9,862 nt of DNA from Methanomicrobium sp. (GTDB taxonomy: Archaea > Halobacteriota > Methanomicrobia > Methanomicrobiales > Methanomicrobiaceae), in the NCBI GenBank assembly GCA_017553245.1, contig JAFZMT010000035.1, forward strand, positions 1 through 9,862. The letters run 5' to 3'. Shown piece after piece: positions 7,006-9,862 of this stretch. Within the stretch, counting starts at the first letter, position 1. Each line of letters begins with the position of its first letter. Made by a program: the position numbers and the translations under genes. Below the pieces are notes generated by a model, which saw only the letters and a list, made by a program, of their open reading frames with translations, was not told the origin of the DNA and made no database searches.

Positions 7006-7015
7006 TTTATATATA
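7006..7015. promoter_or_regulatory. Consensus TATA box in the AT-rich island
   Basis: TTTATATATA matches the archaeal TATA consensus closely and is almost symmetrical, so direction is uncertain. A + strand transcript would start near 7037. No convincing protein gene follows: the AT-rich open stretch on the - strand here starts with TTG and has no recognisable features. Confidence 0.4.
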
Positions 7016-7071
7016 TGATTTGCAATTTTGTCAATTTTTTGTAAAGTATGTTACATGAATCATACCCTAAT

Positions 7072-7096
7072 GTAAAATTATAAAATTTTACTTTTT
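7072..7096 (+). terminator. AT-rich stem-loop with T-run
   Basis: GTAAAATT (7072-7079) and AATTTTAC (7084-7091) form a perfect 8-bp stem around ATAA and are followed directly by T5 (7092-7096). This resembles a terminator of a short transcript begun near 7037, a span that also contains a GTATG/CATAC stem. The pairing is AT-only at its core and so weak. Confidence 0.3.
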
Positions 7097-7271
7097 GCGG
7101 GATTAATAGAAAAGCAATATATACTTTCAGGTTGATTTTAGGGTAAGGAAAGAAAAGGAGGATTGAATAAGAATTAACGGTTTTACCGAACTGAAGAAAT
7201 GGGTAGGGTATGGTTTTAATTGACAAACAAACATCATAACATGTTCAAAATATCAATGCAAAATTCATGGC
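7097..7271. other. AT-rich spacer without a supported gene
   Basis: This stretch includes a TATA-like CAATATATAC near 7114-7123 and a perfect GGAGG at 7157-7161. The only start codon at proper distance from that site, TTG at 7163, is followed by three codons and a stop. I see no coding feature here. Confidence 0.35.
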
Positions 7272-7309
7272 GTGCCTGCAATAAACCGAGTCTCAAAATT
7301 GCGGGGCAC
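7272..7309 (+). other. Two-part stem-loop
   Basis: GTGCC (7272-7276) pairs with GGCAC (7305-7309) and GCAAT (7278-7282) with ATTGC (7298-7302), separated by a small 1x2 internal loop and closed by a 15-base loop. Ten Watson-Crick pairs with an internal loop suggest a folded RNA element. A TATA-like AAAATATCAA lies about 25 bases upstream. A weaker ATGCTT/AAGCAT stem follows at 7315-7352. The rest, up to 7460, shows nothing definite. Confidence 0.4.
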
Positions 7310-7465
7310 ACAAAATGCTTGGGCGCAAAAACAACTCCAAACTTATAAGCATAACATCCGAACATAAAATCAAACTCAAATCAGGATTGAAACAGGATTA
7401 AACCTGCGCACTGATTACTTTAAGTCGCACAAATCACTCATAACAACTCAAAAAATCACACAACA

Positions 7466-7473
7466 TTTAAATA
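7466..7473 (+). promoter_or_regulatory. TATA box TTTAAATA of candidate RNA
   Basis: TTTAAATA is an excellent archaeal TATA consensus and predicts a start near 7496. An AATACACA/TGTGTATT inverted repeat (7470-7477 and 7488-7495) overlaps the box and the start region and could bind a regulator. Confidence 0.5.
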
Positions 7474-7495
7474 CACATGAAACACATTGTGTATT

Positions 7496-7694
7496 GTATC
7501 TGTTTAAAACAGAGAAACTCGTGTGTTATCACGAAAAGGGTTTCACAAGGGGCATGATCATTCAATCCGGCACAAGGTAAACTGACCACTTATCCCGCGT
7601 GTCGGGATCCTCAAACAACACCAAACACAAAACAGTTCATAACAACCACGATCTGCCTGACAACAGGCAGATCTCAATATAACCCGCGTTTTTT
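7496..7694 (+). ncRNA. Candidate structured non-coding RNA
   Basis: Downstream of a good TATA box is a roughly 200-base stretch with no open frame of note but a succession of stems. TCTGTT/AACAGA lies at 7499-7513. GAAAC-TCGTG pairs with CACGA-GTTTC across a 5-base bulge at 7514-7544. ATCCCG/CGGGAT lies at 7592-7608, and a perfect 10-bp stem at 7650-7673 is followed by T6 at 7689-7694. CACAAGG occurs twice, at 7544 and 7571. I find no RNase P, SRP, tRNA or C/D-box signature. The ends are inferred from promoter and terminator positions. It could instead be a set of unrelated regulatory hairpins or a long leader of the gene at 7971. Confidence 0.35.
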
Positions 7695-7703
7695 GACATT
7701 TTT
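7650..7703 (+). terminator. Perfect 10-bp stem-loop followed by T-runs
   Basis: GATCTGCCTG (7650-7659) and CAGGCAGATC (7664-7673) pair perfectly around the loop ACAA. T6 at 7689-7694 and T5 at 7699-7703 follow. The 15-base gap between stem and T-run is longer than in a bacterial intrinsic terminator, but archaeal termination depends mainly on the U tract. Confidence 0.5.
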
Positions 7704-7748
7704 CGAGTTATCATACCGCATCTTTTGACGGATCTTTTTACGGAAACG

Positions 7749-7775
7749 TTTACGCTTTTAACGCTGTTAACGCTA
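7749..7775. repeat. Three tandem TTAACGCT nonamers
   Basis: Three 9-base units (7749-7757, 7758-7766 and 7767-7775) share TTWACGCT. Another TTTAACGC is at 7819. Clustered short direct repeats about 200 bases before the fused enzyme gene could be a binding site for a regulator. Confidence 0.45.
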
Positions 7776-7787
7776 TAACACATAACC

Positions 7788-7841
7788 GGACTGTCATGAA
7801 ACTTTATGCGACTGTTGCTTTAACGCAATCCGTGGCAGTCC
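7788..7841 (+). promoter_or_regulatory. Mutually exclusive stems upstream of the fused enzyme
   Basis: CAGTCC at 7836-7841 can pair with GGACTG at 7788-7793, or its first five bases can pair with GACTG at 7810-7814, the latter enclosing a TTGC/GCAA stem (7815-7818 and 7825-7828). Competing pairings are typical of switching leaders, but transcription through this site has not been shown. Confidence 0.25.
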
Positions 7842-7874
7842 CCTCCCGACTTACGCCAATGCGCTCCCCTCATC

Positions 7875-7956
7875 TTTGAGAAGAATTATAATGGCTCTCA
7901 CAAAATAACTCTGAAAATAAATCTCTCCGAAAAAAACGATTTTTAATCTTCTCAAA
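7875..7956. repeat. 10-bp inverted repeat flanking the promoter of the fused enzyme
   Basis: TTTGAGAAGA (7875-7884) and TCTTCTCAAA (7947-7956) are perfect inverted copies 62 bases apart. The right arm lies directly after the TATA-like element and before the ATG at 7971, an appropriate place for a repressor site. Confidence 0.45.
7939..7946 (+). promoter_or_regulatory. TATA-like element for the fused enzyme
   Basis: The T-rich ATTTTTAA is centred about 28 bases before the ATG at 7971 and follows an A-rich BRE-like stretch. No Shine-Dalgarno site precedes the ATG, so a leaderless message is plausible. An alternative TATA box, AATTATAA near 7884-7891, would give a leader of about 55 bases. Confidence 0.35.
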
Positions 7957-7970
7957 CTGCGGCGAAAACA

Positions 7971-9862
7971 ATGGTAAAAACAGCACTCATTCAGATGCGG
8001 GTCACGGGCAACCCCGAAGAAAACCTGCGCAACGCCCTCTCACTTACAAAAGAAGCGACGTCCGCGGGCGCAAAGATAATCTGCCTCCCCGAACTCTTCA
8101 TGAACCGCTACTTCCCGCAGAAAGAGCACTTTGACGATAGGATAAGCCCCGAAGACATCGCCGAAGAACTCACGGGCAACACGGTAACCGCATTCGCAAA
8201 GCTTGCAAAGGAGCAGCACACCGTTATAATCGTCCCGTTCTTTGAGAAATGCGCTAATCCGGGACAAGACGCCGCGGGCGCCGCAAAATACACATATTAC
8301 AACTCGGCGGCGGTAATCAACTCCGACGGCACCGTATTTCCGCCGTATCACAAGATGCACATCCCATACGACCCGTATTACTTCGAAAAGAACTACTTCG
8401 CCGAAGGCTGCGAAATCCCCGTCTTCGAGACAACCTACGGGCGAATTGCCGTATTAATCTGCTACGACCAGTGGTTCCCCGAAAGCGCCCGAATCGCCGC
8501 CCTCAAAGGCGCACAGGCAATCTATTATCCGACGGCGCTGGGCAAAATAAGAGAATATGAATCGGAGGAGACCGCCGAAGGCGACTGGATGGAAGCGTGG
8601 AGAACTATCCAGCGCGGTCACGCCATCGCAAACAGCGTCTGGGTAGCGGCTGTCAACCGCGTCGGCGTCGAAGAAGGACTCGACTTCCGCGGCGGATCCG
8701 TCATCTGCGACCCCTTCGGAAACGTCACTGCCGATGCCGGAGACGAGCCCGCCGTCGTCTTCGCCGATATCGACTTCGACTTAAACGACGACATCAGAAC
8801 AGGCTGGGGTTTCATGAAAAACCGCCGTCCCGACCGCTATCATGCAATCACGGACTCAGAGGACGAGCGTTTCTTAAGCGAGGGCTGGCACACCTCACCG
8901 AAAAACCTGCCCGAAACCCCGAAAAAATGCGGATACCGCATGCCCTCCGAATGGGAACCCCACGACGCCGTCTGGCTGGCATTCCCCCACGACGAAGAGA
9001 CCTTCGAAGACATTGACGCCGTCGAAAAATCCTACATCGAGATCATAACCGCAATCGCGAACAGCGGCGGCGAAGAAGTGCGGCTCCTCGTCCTCGATGA
9101 AAAGATGCGAGCCCGCGTCTCCGAAATGCTCGCGGATGCCGGCGCAGACCTCACAAAAGTAAGTTTTCACATCCGCAGATACGCCGACGTCTGGTTCAGG
9201 GACTACGGACCTATTTTTGTCATACGCGATTCCGGCGCAGATAACGATGATGCCGATGCCGACACATTAGCCCTCACCGACTGGGTATTCAACGCATGGG
9301 GCGGCAAATACGACGAACTCAGAATCGACAACAACACCCCCGCATGGATTGCCAAAACGCACGGCATCAGAAAATTCTCCGCCGATATCGTCCTCGAAGG
9401 CGGCTCAATCGACGTAAACGGCAGAGGACTTCTCCTCACCACAAAGCAGTGCCTCTTGAACGAAAACAGAAACCCGCGGCTCACGCAGCCCGAAATCGAA
9501 GAATACCTCTCCGAATACCTCGGAGCGGAAAAGGTAATCTGGCTCAACAGCGGCATAGAAGGCGACGATACCGACGGACACATCGACGACATCGCCCGCT
9601 TCGTAAACGCCGATACGGTCATCTGCGCCGTCGAAGACGAAGACCGCGACTGCGAAAACCGCTCAATCCTCAAAGAAAACCTCGAAATACTCAAAGCCGC
9701 AACCGATGCCGACGGCAACCCGCTCAAAATCGTCACAATCCCCATGCCCGATAAAATCGATGACGAATACCCCCTTCCCGCAAGCTACACCAACTTCTAT
9801 ATCGGCAACCGCGTAGTCCTCGTCCCCACATTCGGCTGCGAAAAAGACCGGCGTGCCCTTGA
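7971..9862 (+). CDS. Fused N-carbamoylputrescine amidase / agmatine deiminase, 3' end cut by window
   Basis: One uninterrupted frame of 630 visible codons joins two enzymes of the agmatine-to-putrescine route. Residues 1 to about 297 are a nitrilase-superfamily amidase of AguB type: catalytic Glu41 (LPELF), Lys128 (YHKMHIP) and Cys164 (LICYDQWFPE), plus AguB-like YFPQ, QRGHAIAN and KNRRPDRY. Residues 298-323 are a linker. From Met324 (MPSEWEPHDAVW) comes an agmatine deiminase/PAD_porph domain with WFRDYGPIFV (408-417), FNAWGGK (440-446), LEGGSI (475-480) and TDGHIDDIARFV (534-545), including His537 and Asp539. The catalytic cysteine lies beyond the window, with about 50-60 residues missing by comparison with the family. 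No ribosome site precedes Met324, so this is one polypeptide. The deiminase forms N-carbamoylputrescine and the amidase hydrolyses it, so the second step is N-terminal. The DNA sequence leaves the deiminase substrate less certain than the amidase fold. Confidence 0.92.
   Translation, partial: MVKTALIQMRVTGNPEENLRNALSLTKEATSAGAKIICLPELFMNRYFPQKEHFDDRISPEDIAEELTGNTVTAFAKLAKEQHTVIIVPFFEKCANPGQDAAGAAKYTYYNSAAVINSDGTVFPPYHKMHIPYDPYYFEKNYFAEGCEIPVFETTYGRIAVLICYDQWFPESARIAALKGAQAIYYPTALGKIREYESEETAEGDWMEAWRTIQRGHAIANSVWVAAVNRVGVEEGLDFRGGSVICDPFGNVTADAGDEPAVVFADIDFDLNDDIRTGWGFMKNRRPDRYHAITDSEDERFLSEGWHTSPKNLPETPKKCGYRMPSEWEPHDAVWLAFPHDEETFEDIDAVEKSYIEIITAIANSGGEEVRLLVLDEKMRARVSEMLADAGADLTKVSFHIRRYADVWFRDYGPIFVIRDSGADNDDADADTLALTDWVFNAWGGKYDELRIDNNTPAWIAKTHGIRKFSADIVLEGGSIDVNGRGLLLTTKQCLLNENRNPRLTQPEIEEYLSEYLGAEKVIWLNSGIEGDDTDGHIDDIARFVNADTVICAVEDEDRDCENRSILKENLEILKAATDADGNPLKIVTIPMPDKIDDEYPLPASYTNFYIGNRVVLVPTFGCEKDRRAL

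Noticed and set aside
7157..7177. Perfect GGAGG followed by TTG as a small gene
   Set aside because: The frame closes after four codons, and the next ATG (7199) also gives only six codons.
6978..7226. 82-codon open stretch on the - strand in the AT-rich island
   Set aside because: It begins with TTG, lacks a ribosome site, is composed mainly of AT-driven residues (Ile, Tyr, Lys, Phe, Leu) and overlaps predicted promoter and hairpin elements; no family is recognisable.
7550..7590. C/D-box guide RNA (ATGATCA and CTGA)
   Set aside because: The C box does not match RTGATGA and there is no terminal stem joining the boxes.
7550..7610. Possible tRNA because of a TTCAATCC T-loop-like string
   Set aside because: No acceptor stem, anticodon arm or D-arm can be built around it.
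7240..7700. RNase P RNA or SRP RNA
   Set aside because: The conserved cores expected of these RNAs are absent, and the stem order does not match.
8940..8942. Independent start of a separate deiminase gene
   Set aside because: No ribosome site or stop codon precedes this ATG and the frame is continuous from 7971.
8597..9016. Arginine-rich open frame on the + strand inside the fused enzyme, and similar long frames inside other genes
   Set aside because: They are out-of-frame shadows of well-supported genes, rich in Arg/Pro from GC-biased codons.

Overview
The window looks archaeal, most likely a methanogenic euryarchaeon of the Methanomicrobiales type (Methanocorpusculum-like is my best guess, at moderate confidence). 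The case rests on AT-rich TATA-box promoters about 30 bases before several start codons, T-run terminators, lipoprotein signals ending in AGCTGT, coding DNA of moderate GC in AT-rich spacers, and no bacterial -35/-10 elements. No rRNA, tRNA, transposase or CRISPR array was seen.

Region 1 (1-3054, + strand) holds three tandem paralogous lipoproteins, each a family 3 (polar amino acid type) ABC substrate-binding protein with its own TATA box. The first two also share a matching downstream T-run terminator. A C-rich tract precedes genes 1 and 3; the one before gene 3 fits a G-quadruplex motif on the - strand. All three proteins keep the arginine and aspartate that grip the amino acid backbone, but the loop between them differs.

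Region 2 (3157-5377, - strand, convergent with region 1) is an operon of permease, ATPase and permease of the same transporter family. It is read from a TATA box near 5480 through a short leader containing a hairpin, and ends in a palindrome plus U-rich tract at 3062-3111. Three binding proteins probably feed this one importer.

Region 3 (5518-6855, - strand) is a flavoprotein of the HI0933/YhiN (BaiN-like) family with two glycine-rich insertions.

Region 4 (6856-7970) is a spacer of about 1.1 kb with no convincing protein gene but much structure: heptamer repeats with inverted copies, an AT-rich island, several stem-loops, a consensus TATA box, and a roughly 200-base candidate non-coding RNA that ends in a perfect 10-bp stem and T-runs.

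Region 5 (7971 to the window end, + strand, cut at its 3' end) is one continuous reading frame that fuses an N-carbamoylputrescine amidase (AguB-like) to an agmatine deiminase (AguA/PAD_porph family). These are two consecutive steps from agmatine to putrescine. The fusion and the structured spacer before it are the most interesting parts of the window. A link between the amino acid importer and the putrescine enzyme (for example arginine supply) is possible, but nothing in the sequence proves it.
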